Shown piece by piece: positions 10,465 to 22,904 of a stretch of 64,000 nucleotides of DNA (position 1 is the stretch's first letter; the number at the start of each line of letters is the position of its first letter). Where the stretch lies: positions 29,403,798-29,467,797 of the forward strand of contig CM069442.1 of NCBI GenBank assembly GCA_035610835.1, in the 5' to 3' direction. Position numbers and translations under genes: made by a program. The notes below the pieces were generated by a model, which saw only the letters and a list, made by a program, of their open reading frames with translations, ran no database searches and was not told the origin of the DNA. The DNA is from Ophiura sarsii (lineage: Eukaryota > Echinodermata > Ophiuroidea > Amphilepidida > Ophiuridae).

Positions 10465-11200
10465 ATAATATATGTAAATGACCCACATATATGCGAGTCC
10501 GACCACATTTCTACATAAATATGTAAATAACATATGACAGTCCAATCACATTTATACAAAATACGTTATAATGTAAATGACCTACATATACAGTCCAATC
10601 ACAATACATATGAATATGATAATATGTAAATGATCCAGATATGACAGTCCAATCACATTTATACAAGATACGTATTTATAATGTAAATGACCTACATATA
10701 CAGTCCAATCACAATACATATAAATATGATCGTGTGTAAATGATCTAGATATGACAGTCCAATCACATGTATACATGTACATATACAGAATACATATGTA
10801 AATGACCTACATATGATAGTCCAATCACAATGACAATGCACATGAATATGATGATATGTAAATAATCCAGATATGACAGTCCAATCACATTTATACAAAA
10901 TACGTATTTATAATGTAAATGACCTACATATATACAGTCCAATCACAATACATATAAATATAATATCGTGTGTAAATGATCTAGATATGACAGTCCAATC
11001 ACATGCACATGTACATATACAGAAGACATATGTAAATGACCTACATATGATAGTCCAATCACAATGACAATGCATATGAATATGATGATATGTAAATAAT
11101 CCAGATATGACAGTCCAATCACATTTATACAGAATACATATATGTAAATGACCTACATACTACAGTCCAATCACAATACATATGATATTATATAAATGAT
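10465..11200. repeat. Satellite array with ~58-bp monomers in a ~234-bp higher-order unit
   Basis: The core CAGTCCAATCACA recurs about every 53-63 bp (near 10538, 10591, 10644, 10701, 10754, 10818, 10876, 10935, 10990, 11051, 11110, 11163). Pairs four monomers apart are 232-236 bp apart and share variant bases (ACATATACAG, GATATGACAG, CATATGATAG types), so a four-monomer unit was amplified. The short frames on both strands are repeat artefacts. Confidence 0.93.
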
Positions 11201-12207
11201 GGCCCTCATAGTCATATAACAATCGCGTCGTATTAATATTCGGTTGCATCCCAAGTTATTGTATTCACATTGTCGTCTGAAGGACGAGCGTCTGGTGACA
11301 TTCCATAAATACATCTGTGTCCTTTTCCCGCTTTAACTCAGAATGACATATCTGAGCAAAACACAGCTAAAAAACGATTGTTCTCCCAGTAGTAAAGAAA
11401 CGCATCATGTCATGATGAAGTTGGAGGGGAATTTTGTACTTTGTGAAAATTGTAGTTGTCTTTGGAGCAGACTTAAGATATATTTCAAAAACTCGCAAAA
11501 CAATGTTCTACTTCATACTACAACAAACATGCTAAACATTACATATAAACTTTCACTCAATTTGATCAAACTTTTGATCTCAGCATAATAAATAAAGCAG
11601 CCCGGTGCTACAATATTTGTTTGACGACAGTTGTAGCACAACTTGACAGATAGTTAGTTACAGCTGCATGTAGGGTGTATACATTGTATGTCTCCAACAT
11701 TGACGTTAAACATCAATAGAATACTTTTTTCTATCGCAATACTATACCAATATATGCGTCTACATTTTGAAACAAAAATATTAATATTTTTATTGTAACA
11801 AAAATAAAAATATTAGAACATACATTAATTTCATTTTAGCACTTGAGTGGAACAAAGCCGATTCATGAGATTAGATATTTACTAACTTTATTTATTAATC
11901 TAAAATAAAAGAACCCTTACGGCAAGAAAGTGCACATTTCTGTCCGTGATAAATTACATTTCGGGGGATTTTGTAAGATTTCATTGGCGGGAAATACGTA
12001 TTTGACATATATCATCTGCCAAAGCTTTCTTGACACTTGCCATTTAAAAAGTCAACAAGTCCGTGATGTACATGTATATGTATCAGTGATACGTACCCAA
12101 CAGCTAATAAGGTGCACCTAAATATAATATTAGAAATAAAGATTTTACTATAATATATCGATTCATATACAAACTTATTTCAAGGGGGAACCACAATCAC
12201 TACATAA
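11201..12207. other. No gene body; possible 3' UTR of the 12.2-kb exon
   Basis: AT-rich. On the minus strand AATAAATAAA (plus-strand TTTATTTATT, 11888-11897) lies about 310 bp downstream of the stop of the candidate exon at 12208-12365 and could serve as its poly(A) signal. An 81-codon plus-strand frame at 11343 is unrecognisable. Confidence 0.35.
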
Positions 12208-12365
12208 TTACAACTGATGAACACGTGCAGCTAATGTGACGTCACAGCTTGGGTGTTCTTGGCGGTCGATAGCCCCGAGAACCTGCTGCCCTTTCTGGAC
12301 ACGGTCGTAGTTGTCAGGAGGTATTATCACAAACCGGTGCTCTCTAGCACACCTCTCAGCCCATC
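12208..12365 (-). CDS. Candidate terminal exon of an unrecognised gene
   Basis: Read on the minus strand, 51 codons run from WAERCAREHRFVIIPPDNYD to AARVHQL and a TAA stop at 12208-12210. Immediately upstream the frame is closed by TAA, but a plausible splice acceptor (TTCCTAAG followed by GATGG) would supply the edge and leave two bases to complete a split codon. GC content is clearly above the surrounding AT-rich DNA, and amino-acid use is protein-like (charged residues, PPDNYD, balanced hydrophobics). There is no ATG of its own, so it would be an internal-to-terminal exon whose partners lie at higher coordinates. AATAAA signals lie about 310 bp past the stop. I do not recognise the family. 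It could also be a pseudogene fragment or a chance open stretch. Confidence 0.45.
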
Positions 12366-13129
12366 CTTAGGAATCACCTTAAATGGGTAAATGGAATTAA
12401 CAATGTAAGGACGTTTTCATGTTTCATCAAGTTTTATCAAAGCGGTAAGTTACTTTTTCAACCTATTTTTTTGTAAATATTTCGTCTGTCATCTGCCAAC
12501 GAAAGTGGCGTTCATTTAGCGTTTTGAAAATAAATAAACCCAGGCGTTGACAGTGTCCAATACTAAACTGTATTAAGCAACGATATCCTACACTGTATCA
12601 AAATTAGATGTTTGTTGTAAAATGGTGTTAACACTACTTACTTCCATTTCATCTGTTCTAGTTAATAAACAAATTGACACACAAGTGTATGTGTGCAATA
12701 AAGCATTGCAATTACAACTTCCAGCTCACTGAGTTGATTAATGCGGTAGATTACGAAAAACCAAAAATACACTACGCAACAACATTACCGTTAATGCAAC
12801 ATCTTTAGCTGATCGCTGTGTATCATTCGCATAATGATTTGTGTCTCATACTGTTATCGTAAATAACACCATCTTTACACTATGTATCATGCTATAGGGT
12901 AAAATTATACTATATAAAAGTGTAACACGACTTACGAGGAGAATACTATACTAGCATATGAAAGATGCGTGAGAATTATTGACCGATAGGAATAAAAATC
13001 TATAGCCGACTTAAGGCACGCCAGCCTTTCAGTCAGTCAAGCCATATGATAAATGCGTCGTCCTTTGCCTTTCGGTAAAGCATTTTTATTATGGTTTGAG
13101 AAAGTAGTGTTGGAATACTTGTGTCTACT
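12366..13129. other. No gene seen; would be intron if the 12.2-kb exon is real
   Basis: AT-rich unique sequence without repeat families. No second exon was found by eye on the minus strand. Confidence 0.35.
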
Positions 13130-13372
13130 TTAACACTTTCCGTGCGGCAGGCGGTAGCAGACGACCCTCTAAAAGTTCACAAAATGTTTAAAAAATGTCA
13201 ACATTATTGAATTTCATTACCATTTTTGGAAATAACGTGAGAATTGCAATACAATCAGTACAAATATGCCTCGTATTAGTTCAGTAATTCGTAATTCCCA
13301 GACTTTAAAAGTTGGGAAAGGTTTCTGAAAAAAATCTTTTTGTATATAGTAAAACTATTAAACAGCCGCGTG
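13130..13372 (+). mobile_element. Family A MITE, copy 5
   Basis: TTAA at 13130-13133 then CACTTTCCGTGCGGCAGGCGG. The right end is decayed after CAGCCGCGTG. The 117-codon frame starting at 13312 begins inside this element and is not a gene. Confidence 0.88.
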
Positions 13373-16300
13373 TTGTGTGCCAACGTTTCTACATGCATAA
13401 AAACCTCACCTGTCTCAAACCATCTCACCATCTGAAGACAAGTGTACTAGAGTTAGTTTATTTTAACATCTTGGTTGCTATTGAACTTCGCTGCTCTCCC
13501 GAGCAATCAAAGGTTAGAAAACCGCTCAACAGTAGTAGTCAGTGCCAACTAACATCATGCCAAGTGTTACTACAGCATCAACATAATAACACGCTGATGA
13601 ACAACGGAGGAAAACTGTTTGTTGTCTGGGATCATTTTGTAGGAATTACTCTTATTCGGAGATGATACTTCAAGAATTAGGACTGTAAACAGGTAGGTGA
13701 TCTTAGACTTCCTTAAGCATAAAGCATAAGGACTATCATTTTCAAAAGCATGCTAAGCTTTATGTTTGATGAGTTAGCTTCCCATATTATTATTGCCAGT
13801 GATAGCAAATGTATTTAGATTTTCACTACTTATTTGAAGTTAGAGTATGTTGAACATGACAATTGATGCCAATGTAAAGACAACAAACACGATTATAGAA
13901 ATAACATCTTTAACGAAGCTGTAAGCATTTATCTTCTGTTAAATAACAAGGTCTGTTTTGCGACCTTGTTTGTTGGCAGCAACCTATATATAGTCCAGTT
14001 TCTGTTGGTGATGTGCACACTGTTTTTTCTCTGGAGTTAGATACCTGCCAAAATCACACCTTCGGGCCATCATCAGTTGAGTTAATCTTGTCTTGCAGAA
14101 AATTAGCTCATTGCCTCAAAAGCTTTCCTTTCGCACAAACAATAAACAGACTCGTTCATTCTCACAGAGATATCAGTTTTACCATGGTTTTACTAAAAAC
14201 ATTTTCATCAAGAATGCTTTTATTAAGGGCAAATAAAGTTTATCATTCCCGTGCACATTCTTTTAAGGGAATTTAATGTGGCATTTATCCTTCTCTGGTT
14301 CCCTCATAACTTTTTTTTATCGTAAATACATGTAATAAAAATCTATATTCTTCGATAAAGATTGGCGTGAGTCCAATTAACAGGATAACCCAACAAATTT
14401 ATTTGACACAAGAAAGACTCCGTCTTCTTGAAGTTACCAATCACACAATAACGTGTTGGTATTTGATCTTGATCTGTTCCTCTTTCGGGTTTTTTTACCC
14501 AAAAAACAGATTTAATTTGCATTGGTGCATATAAATATTTCTAGTGTTCTTAAAATATAGATTACTGATTTGCATATAGGGTATATGTAATATTAAACGA
14601 TAGTGCAACTAGATCAAAATATACATTGAACTATTTGCATTTAATCAAAATGTCCTAAAGGACTATGCAATAACTTTGTGTCTACAATAAAATAATACAC
14701 TTCATAAACCAATGAGCTTACTTCTGAACAAGTACCCTTTCCCGTTACAATAAGCGCATTACCGATTATATGTTTCTTAAAGAATGAAACAAATAAAGTA
14801 GTAGCATTGTGATTTACTTCTTGATTGACAAAATTATATTTCTTTTATGAATTGCCATGTTTATTTAATTTAATTAGGGATTTTACGCTCACTGAACATA
14901 CTTAAATGTAAATAAACATAGGCCTACATATTTATACATAAGTATTACTTATTGAACATAAGCATATCATATTGTTGAAAAAGGTGCTTCAATTCAAATT
15001 GTTAAATTGACTCTGAAGTCTGCATAAACATACAAGCGTGACAAGACAAGAGTTGACCAAACTAATCCAGGTGTGTTACGTTGTTTGTTTCTTTATGCGG
15101 GAATTTCCTGGGTGTGCTTCCAAGTACAACTTTAAGGTGTGTATGCCTTGTATTTGCGCAGACTACAGACAGCAGGGGTGGGCGCGCAATTGACAGAATA
15201 GGTGAAAATGCATCGGCGCATATTTATCATGGTTATGTGTTTGTGCGCACGAGCGTAAGTGTCAAAGGGGAAGTTACTTTGTGTGGATTTTAACGCGTAC
15301 GTGCGTGCACACGGTGGCTGAGACATGTATCTAAGTATTGTATATAAACTGGGGTCAGTGTACTGTACTAGTTTTAATATGGGCAGGTGGGTATGCTTTG
15401 TAAAAATGAAACATGTATGTATATTCCATATACGTTACACTGTTCCTTAGTGCAATAAGGTATTGTGTTCATCCTAGGGTAACTTGTAGCAAAAGTACAC
15501 GAGTTATATAGGTCAATATCTATTTTTTAAATCCGTTTAAAACTAATGTTGGTCCTAAATTGTCCTCCTAAACCATTTCAAACCATTTTTATCAGTTGTA
15601 AATAGGCCTGCTAGGTTGTTGGATGTCGTATAGATAAATTGCCGTGGATGTCACTCAGGGTACTTAAAATAATCATGCTAATCTGATTATTTATACCTGC
15701 TTTGGGGATTATTTTCCCAAAAGTTAGACCGTTAGACCGTAATAATCCCTCATTTTGGAGTGGGATGGTGTTTTCTGGAGTATTTCTTGAATAAAATGTG
15801 TGCAATAATGATAGTGGTGGATGGTTCGGTTGATTCTTGTGTATACCATCCATAAATGCACTTGTTGTGCTTTGTTATGGGAACGCGGTCAATGTCTCGC
15901 CCTTCAACAGGTGCTGATCCTTGCTCGAGTCACATATAGCCGATAGATCCTCTCTCTAGTGCCCTGAGTGATGTCCATCTAGTCGTTTTCCGTTACATTT
16001 TTCAAGGAGGGATTACCACTTCACTTGACAATATAAGGCTTAACGAAGTGCACTTAACCTGAAAAGAACTTAAAGTACTTAAAGAACGGTATGCCTGAAT
16101 AGCGTGATCAAGAGCTCTTCACTTTGTAACTGTGCTCCTCCAATATGGACATTTATTTATTGATTCAATGATTTTATTTATCTCCGGTTATAGACAATTA
16201 TATACCGTTACAAGATATGATTAGGTCTATGTATACTATTAGTAGGGATGATGCTTTGTGTTGTATGACGTTTCAATGTTAAAGTTGATATTACATAAGT

Positions 16301-16897
16301 ATGGTAGGTAACCGTAGGTTACAACCTATTCTGTTGGACGTTACCACTTATATACTGTAATGCAATGTCGATGGCAATAAGTTACTACTTCGTACGAAAG
16401 ACAAAGTGGGACTACTTTTACTTTTAGGGAAGCAAAGTTGCAAGGAACCCAAAAGATCAGATGCTGTAATAGTTGGTATCTTAGACCAGAGATTTATACC
16501 CCAATGCTCAAACCATGCATGAAGACAAGTGTTTATTTATTGACGTGGAATAAAAAGTAACCTGAAATGATATTGAAAATATTTTAATTCAATCACATAT
16601 GAAACTAAGCATTCACGTATACATTGTACATAGTAAACAGGTAAAGGCAAAGCGCAGCCTATTGCACATACATATATAATTGCACAATACAAATTACTAC
16701 ATCTCTATGTCTATGTATGTGAAGTGGTTGATTTCCTAAACATAAAACATGCACGTTAGGATGCGTTCTGTGTCTTATTTAATTCATACAGATATGCATA
16801 TGTCAAGATAGTTTATTAAAGCTGGTTAAACATGCCACACGAATAAAACAAAGCAAAGCACCATAAACAATTGTTAACGTGATAGGCTATATTATGA
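13373..16897. other. Gene-free stretch, largely unique sequence
   Basis: No assignable repeat over 3.5 kb, making this one of the more repeat-poor parts. A GC-richer patch lies at 15120-15330 (CpG-containing, short frames on both strands, no recognisable protein). On the minus strand at ~15895-15990 a 24-codon frame beginning MDITQGTRERIYRLYVTRAR is too short to call. One TAGGCCTA at 14919. Confidence 0.4.
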
Positions 16898-17026
16898 GTT
16901 TTACCATTATACAAAACAGATTTTTCGGAAACCTTTCCCAACTTTCTACATGAATCTCAAATATGGTGATGAAATTCAATAATTTTAACATTTTGTAAAA
17001 TTTTGGAATTGTACGCGCAAACGGTT
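16898..17026 (-). mobile_element. Family A MITE, copy 6 (internally deleted)
   Basis: TTTTACCATTATACAAAACA through AACCTTTCCCAAC, then a jump to TCAAATATGGTGATGAAATT: about 70 bp of the usual centre is gone. Termini are lost. Confidence 0.8.
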
Positions 17027-18039
17027 CTTAATATGCAAGGAAATACAATGATACCATAAGCAATACATGTCTCCATCTCCACCGTACTATCAGCATGTTA
17101 TTACTTTTATACCGATTATACTTTTAGTTCAATTAGGCTACTGTTCCCGTTACATTTGAACCGGACAGAATCAAATTATCATGGTCTTAATACCGAACAA
17201 AAGCTACGGGCAAAAGCGGACAATATATCATCATTGATTGTGTACCGCAGAATTATCATAAACTAGAGTCACTGTATTATCAATAATCGATAATCGATAT
17301 TGAATGCCCTGGATCATGTGTCCTGGTTGGAACGAATAAAAGTATGTTATGTTTGATATCATATACAGCATAAACAGCATAGCGTTTGATAGGCTATATT
17401 AGGGGGATGCTACGAGGACTTATTTTGGTACATATAGCTCTACTGTATCGCCCAGATTTGCCCACCACATATTTATCTTGATTCCAAGCTCTAGAAATAC
17501 TTTTATGCAGGTCAACTCTCCAACCAACACTCCCTCCATGCAGTCACTCGGTACTCCATACCGGTGTGTGGGGGTGTGTATAGGAGGGTTAGCCGATTAA
17601 TATGAGATGTTAACTACTAGTACTAATTGTTGATGAAAAGCTTTTATTTTACGTTTTTACATACTGTAAACAAATAATTTTAAGTTCATAGATCTGGGTA
17701 CATCGCGTTATTTCTAATTAAATATAGGCCATCCTTATAAAATATATAATTTATAAAGCTGGCCATTGGCGGGCCAAACCTGTTGGAATATTGAGTTGAA
17801 CGGCCTTCATGGTGACCACTCAAGCACATTTATGTTATTAGTAGGTCGATCAATGGTCTAAAACCCAATTATCAACACATTAACACGTCTGAGTGCAACC
17901 TTAAATTTAATATAAAACAAAAAATCGAATTGTTTTGAAATGAATCCCCTTATGTACTAGATAGTAGATATGAATTTGGAGGTTATTGCCTATATAGTCT
18001 GTTCAACACAAAATTGGCGGAAAATGTTTATCCCACCTA
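17027..18039. other. No gene seen
   Basis: AT-rich, with ATCGATAATCGAT-like palindromes near 17280. The segment GATAGGCTATATTA occurs at ~16880 and ~17387, a short direct repeat about 500 bp apart. Confidence 0.4.
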
Positions 18040-18527
18040 TACACTCTTAAAAAAGGAGTTCAAGTACGGAATCTAAAAGATTCTTGTAGGTACGGTCTTG
18101 TATGTGGAAACACATTAGAGTGCTTCTATGTTTAATCAGTCCCAAATTGGTGAGAAATATTCGGTTGTTATCACTCAGCGCCAGACGTATGCTCGCGATT
18201 ATGGTCACATGGACGCAGTTTCGGCCGTACGCATGCGTCACATATATTATGCACAGTGCGCTTGTTACCTGCGGCACGCCCGCGTCTTTTTGTCGTATTC
18301 ATTCACTGCTGTACGAAGGCTTCGCCAACTTGGAACTGATCAAACTATAGTGATATCCAAAATGATTCTACATAGGAAGAACCTAAAACGGTTCTTTCTT
18401 GGTGTTTGGAACCTAAATTGGTTTTAGAAAGAAGGCCTTTCTGTATTCTTTGTAGAACCTTTAAATTTATAGATACCTTTTTCACTGTACATCAGGAGAA
18501 CCAATGCCTTTCTTTGCTAAGAGTGTA
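18040..18527. mobile_element. TIR element with TACACTCTTA ends
   Basis: The left end TACACTCTTAAAAAAGGAG and right end CTAAGAGTGTA are inverted. Inside are AGAACC/GGTTCT-type inverted motifs (near 18380-18460) and a GC-rich centre (18160-18310). The 76-99-codon frames in the centre lie on both strands and are unlikely to be genes. Confidence 0.65.
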
Positions 18528-19751
18528 TGGCTCTTTGATAAAATGTTCATCACGTGTGTCACGTAATTAATCAACTGCGCCTATATATCAAATCGCAAAT
18601 CAGTGACAGTTAAAAGCACTGTACACATTTATTGGCATTGTAGACTAGCCTTGGACTAATAACGTTTATACTGAGCATTGAAACAACTAAAAATTAGAAT
18701 TAGTGAGCTTACTGTTTGAAACTTACTTAACAATACTTTCGTCAAAACTGTAGGCAAAACTGTAGGCAAAACAGAGCTCAGTTCCTCAATGCTGCTTATT
18801 CTTGTGACTCTATAGGGAAATACCACCACGTTCTAGAAACTCTTGCTATGCATAGTGATAGATGTGAACATTACTTTTCCAAGACTAGTGCATGTAGTGT
18901 GTGCTATAGTTTGGTCAGCTCTAAATTGGCGAAACCTCCTTACAACAGCGAATTAATACAGAAGGACGCAGATGCGCATAATGGCAACAAGTGCATCATA
19001 TGCATAACGCGTGCGTGGGTTATAAACGCCCGCAAGTGGCCCTATCGCGCGAGTGCACTTGGATTACTTTTGTGCGCGGAGAGATAAAAACCGAATTGCT
19101 CGCCAATTCGGAACGGATTAAACTAGTTGGTATCTGCGCAAAAAGCTCTCCTTTCAAATTCAACCGTCTCCGCCCAATATATCTTGAATGAAATGCTTCC
19201 TCTCAGGGAAAAATTACTGTGTAATGACACGACGCTCCGTAATGTATACCGTCATACAGTTATCTGCAATGTTGATTATTCGTGAAATCGGTAGATGATA
19301 TCAGACTCTCTGCTGATGCTATAATTAATGATCATTAATGAGACTGTCGGCAAATTCAAGATAGAAACATGACTGGAATTCGGAAGCGCCTGTGCTGTCT
19401 GTGAATCAATTCAATGAAGAAGATACAAACTCATTATAATTATAATTAAGCTGCCCTTGGTCATTTTGACCATTGACCTTGTTGACCGTCTATCCCAATA
19501 AGGACAACATTTACCAAATGCTATTTTAACTATACATGTATATTGCGTCATGTATGTTATACCACGATATTATCCCCTTGGTTGAAGAGCGATGAACATC
19601 GGAGATCAAACCCAAGACTTCCATGTCCATCAAAATCCGAAAGTTTCTGGTTCGATTCCAGCCAAATGCAAAGTTTCTTGCAATATTGAAATGTACCTCA
19701 AATTACCAATTGACCATCGATGGAACCTATTACCATGATCACTGGCGTAAA
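18528..19751. other. No gene; one tRNA B-box-like site at ~19651
   Basis: GGTTCGATTCC at ~19650-19660 is a perfect polymerase III B-box match inside a short T-arm-like stem (CTGG/CCAG). A degenerate tRNA-like head upstream (TGGTTGAAGAGCGATGA) makes a decayed tRNA-derived SINE possible, but no cloverleaf closes. A GC-richer patch at 18960-19120 is unexplained. Confidence 0.3.
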
Positions 19752-20118
19752 TTAAAGGTGTATGTTCCGATCCCTTTTTATCGGCTAGGATTATTTTCTA
19801 GTGACATCAAGATATTTTGATATCAGAAGAATCCCCATATTGTTCTCATAATGTCAGTAACATCTTATTCTTAGGGGCCAGAAATGTTCCATTTAGAAAT
19901 GATAGGCTAATATGTGGTGAATTACTGCCAAAGGTGGTTAACCTACCGCCAGTTTGTGTAATACTAAATGTGCAAATTTCTTGTGACCTTGTGCTTCTAA
20001 AATAAGAACCATTGGAGTTATGCAACTCAAACTTTGGAATGTGACCATTTTAAGGATGACCTTTCATGTAAATAGAAAACATCAAGTTGGAAATCGGGCC
20101 GGCAATCAGAACACCTAC
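19752..20118 (+). mobile_element. Family B TTAA-type MITE, copy 1
   Basis: TTAA then AGGTGTATGTTCCGATC at the left; the right end AATCAGAACACCTAC is slightly decayed and lacks TTAA. The body shares GGGGCCAGAAATGTTCCATT and AAAACATCAAGTTG with the other copies. Confidence 0.87.
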
Positions 20119-20252
20119 AAAAACATCCTATTAAATCCATAAATACCTACACTATATGCCTGTGTGACGTGCGTACCCACCAAACTATTTTTGGCGCAAT
20201 TCTGTATCTGATTTATCAGCTATAAGTTACTTTTTGAATCATGCAACCAATT

Positions 20253-20346
20253 GGGTATTCCATTTGGAATCCGGACACCCTCTATGGACCTTAATATTCT
20301 CCACAGGGAGTGTTAATTTCCATAGGGGATTTGAATGGAATAGCCC
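20253..20346. mobile_element. Short TIR element with GGGCTATTCCATT-type ends
   Basis: GGGTATTCCATTTGGAATCC at the left is the inverse of GGATTTGAATGGAATAGCCC at the right, with CACAGGGAGTGT inside. A relative lies at 22758-22904. Confidence 0.7.
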
Positions 20347-21099
20347 GATGCACCACACAAGCAATCGAGTTAAAGTTGAGAAATAAACTGCTTGAAAGAA
20401 CTGCTTATTAAACATAACAGGAATCTGTCCAAGCGATATGAATGATAACTTTCAGATGAGCATCAAGAATTCAAACAGTTTTTTGATCATGATCATCCAC
20501 AACTTGAGTTTGACACAAGGCAGCTAACATATGTTGAAGAGCTTTTCGCAAATGATATCTGAGATCTTACTGTCTGTTCTGTGATTGACAAGGTCTTGTC
20601 TTAATTAGTTAAGTCTATCTACTAGACTAAAGTATGAAAATATTTGGAATATCAACTTCAAATTGACCCATGGACTTAATTGGTCAAGCTAATAGAAACT
20701 CCATATCAGGCACTTTAATTCGCTAAGTATCACATGATACCGATACAGAACTTTTAGTCAAACCCTTAATTGTAAAGCACTTTGTAGCCAAACTACATAA
20801 GATGATTTTCATCCTGAAATTCGACATTTTAATCTTTTTGTTCCGAAATGACCCTCTCAAATTGACTACATATTTCGAGTAACCAGTACTTGTCAGAAGC
20901 TTCAAGGATATAATCATGATATAGATATTTGACATATGTCATAGCCGGCTCTCCTATATAAGGGCCACTATTTCAAAAACCAGCCAATCCAGGGAAATGC
21001 TAAGATTGAATATAGAAACACTGAGTCGGCCATCTTACATGTCTTAAGGCAAGTCCTATAGAATAGGACTACATATTTCATACAATTGTTGTTCTATAC
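20347..21099. other. No gene seen
   Basis: AT-rich unique sequence. A 70-codon minus-strand frame at 20723-20935 is unrecognisable. Confidence 0.4.
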
Positions 21100-21460
21100 A
21101 ATGTAATCAATTTTCAACTTAATGTTTACTATTCAACATGAATGATCATCCTTAAAATAGTCGTACTCCAAAGTTTGAGTTGCATATCTCCAATGGAATG
21201 GTTCTTCCTTATTATGTTCTTATATTTTTTCATACATGTATGTTATGCGCCTCGGGGTTGTGTTCACAACGTGAGGCGCATTATAAATACCCTTTTATTA
21301 TTATTATTATTATTATTAATAGTAGAAGCACAAGTTGACATGAAATGTGTCCATTATTGAGATACCGGTAGAACACAAACTGGTCAGGTGCTTAACCATC
21401 TTTGGCGGTAATTCATTGCATTTTGGCCTGTAACTATCTTGTGCCAAATATTTTACAGAG
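21100..21460 (-). mobile_element. Family B TTAA-type MITE, copy 2 (split by an insertion)
   Basis: The sequence aligns in reverse with the 41112 copy up to ~21213 (AAAGTTTGAGTTGCATATCT), then resumes at ~21322 (AGAAGCACAAGTTGACATGA). The termini are degraded. Confidence 0.8.
21214..21321 (+). mobile_element. 5'-truncated retroposon tail nested in family B copy 2
   Basis: Contains GCGCCTCGGGG and CGTGAGGCGC as a hairpin, then ATTATAAATACCC and a (TTA)n tract at ~21294-21318. A small hairpin followed by a short tandem tail is typical of LINE/SINE 3' ends. It lies exactly where the host element is interrupted. Confidence 0.6.
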
Positions 21461-21844
21461 ATATTGAGCCGAGTTATCGGTTACCAATATTTTATGAATA
21501 TGATTTTTCAACCACAGATCATACTTACATGTGTAAAGGGATTCCTCGATGTTGTTGACAAAACAATAGCACAATACCGTCAATCAACTTGAATATGGTG
21601 TATAATCTGGGGTTTTCGGCATGATTAGATACAGAGAATAGATTTAATGGATATCCGGAGATCCAAGAAATGTCCTCAGATACAACAGTTTATCAAATTA
21701 ATATTATCGAGTTACAAGTGTGTTATCGATTTATGCTTCTGATTTCCTACCACATCCGCCCTCAAATGTATTTCGCATCAACAATCCTTCCTCCTCTTTA
21801 CATCCTACCTTCGTACACTTACATCTGACTGAACAAATACTATA
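21461..21844. other. No gene seen
   Basis: AT-rich spacer. Nothing recognisable. Confidence 0.4.
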
Positions 21845-22417
21845 TACAGTCATCACAGTAAGTAACTGACCAGGTAATAAATGTGCTGATAACTCTAAAG
21901 GTATAACTCCTAAGTAAACATATTAAATTATAAACATGTTGAGGAATTTCTCTTCTTGAATTTGAGATATTACACGCTAAGAATGGCTGATTATTAAGGA
22001 AATTACAATCCTAAATGTACTGTCAAGTCTGATTTTCATTTTCACATTTTCATTTTCAACACGGGGACTCAGACCGGCAAATTATTGATAACTGGTAGTG
22101 GTAGTGCCAATTCACCCGTCGATCGCCTAGTTGTTCGATAGTCGGCCGGTGGCATTGTTACGGTTAATCAATACGGCACACACGCTTTACCTGTCGTACT
22201 CTCCCCGTGTTGAAAAGAAAATGTTAAAATGAAAATCAGACTTGCCCTAACGTTTGGGATCGTAACTTCCTCATTAATCAACCATTCTTAGCGTGTAATA
22301 TCTCAAATTCAAGAAGAGAACTTCAACAACTTTATAATTGAATATCTTTATGTAGGAGTTATACTTTTAGAGTTATCAGCATGTTTATTACCTGGTCAGT
22401 TACTTGTGATGACTGTA
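21845..22417. mobile_element. Tc1/mariner-like foldback with ~240-bp arms
   Basis: TA flanks CAGTCATCACAGTAAGTAAC at the left and GTTACTTGTGATGACTG at the right. Arms stay complementary for ~240 bp, including CTGACCAGGTAATAAA, CTGATAACTCTAAA and TTTGAGATATTACACGCTAA with their inverses. The centre (~22080-22200) is unique and non-coding. Confidence 0.88.
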
Positions 22418-22441
22418 GGCTACATATCTGTACTTTGTAGT

Positions 22442-22570
22442 GCAATTATCATGGTGATTCCAAATATGGTAATGAAATAATTCAATAATCATAATGTTGA
22501 CATTTTATGAAACATTCTGTGAAATCTTGGAATTGTCGTCTGCAGACGCCTGCCGCCTGGAAACTATTAA
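22442..22570 (-). mobile_element. Family A MITE, copy 7 (right half only)
   Basis: Starts at ATGGTGATTCCAAATATGGT and ends CTGCCGCCTGGAAAC followed by ATTAA. The other half is missing; the 21845 foldback lies immediately upstream. Confidence 0.85.
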
Positions 22571-22757
22571 AGTCACACCCATATTGAACCATTTGTGTTC
22601 TACTATTGTTCTGCAGTCGCCCAAATAAATACAGTACCCTATAATTGAAAACAATCTTGGCATAGGCTATGATCAATAATGTAATCAGTGATATATTCAT
22701 GTAACGCTTGTATAAAGTACCAGTTATTAGTAAAATAAAAAAAACTTACGGGTAAAC

Positions 22758-22904
22758 GGGCTATTCAATTTGAAATTCATATACCCGCTATAGAAGACAT
22801 TACCTTAACTTCCTCACATGCACAGGGAGTGTGCATTTTAAATGGAGTCACAACCAGCAGATAATGTTGACCATAGGGGGTGTGGATTTCAAACGGAATA
22901 GCTC
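22758..22904. mobile_element. Short TIR element with GGGCTATTC-type ends, second copy
   Basis: GGGCTATTCAATTTGAAATT pairs with GATTTCAAACGGAATAGCTC. It contains CACAGGGAGTGTG, shared with 20253-20346. Confidence 0.68.

Noticed and set aside
10465..11200. CRISPR array, because of a regular repeat with spacers
   Set aside because: The whole unit, including the would-be spacers, is repeated; the context is eukaryotic and there are no cas genes.
13312..13665. 117-codon plus-strand frame as a gene
   Set aside because: It starts inside family A copy 5 and shows no recognisable domain.
19570..19670. tRNA gene from the GGTTCGATTCC box
   Set aside because: T-arm-like stem only; D and anticodon arms do not fold. 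Kept only as a weak SINE hint.
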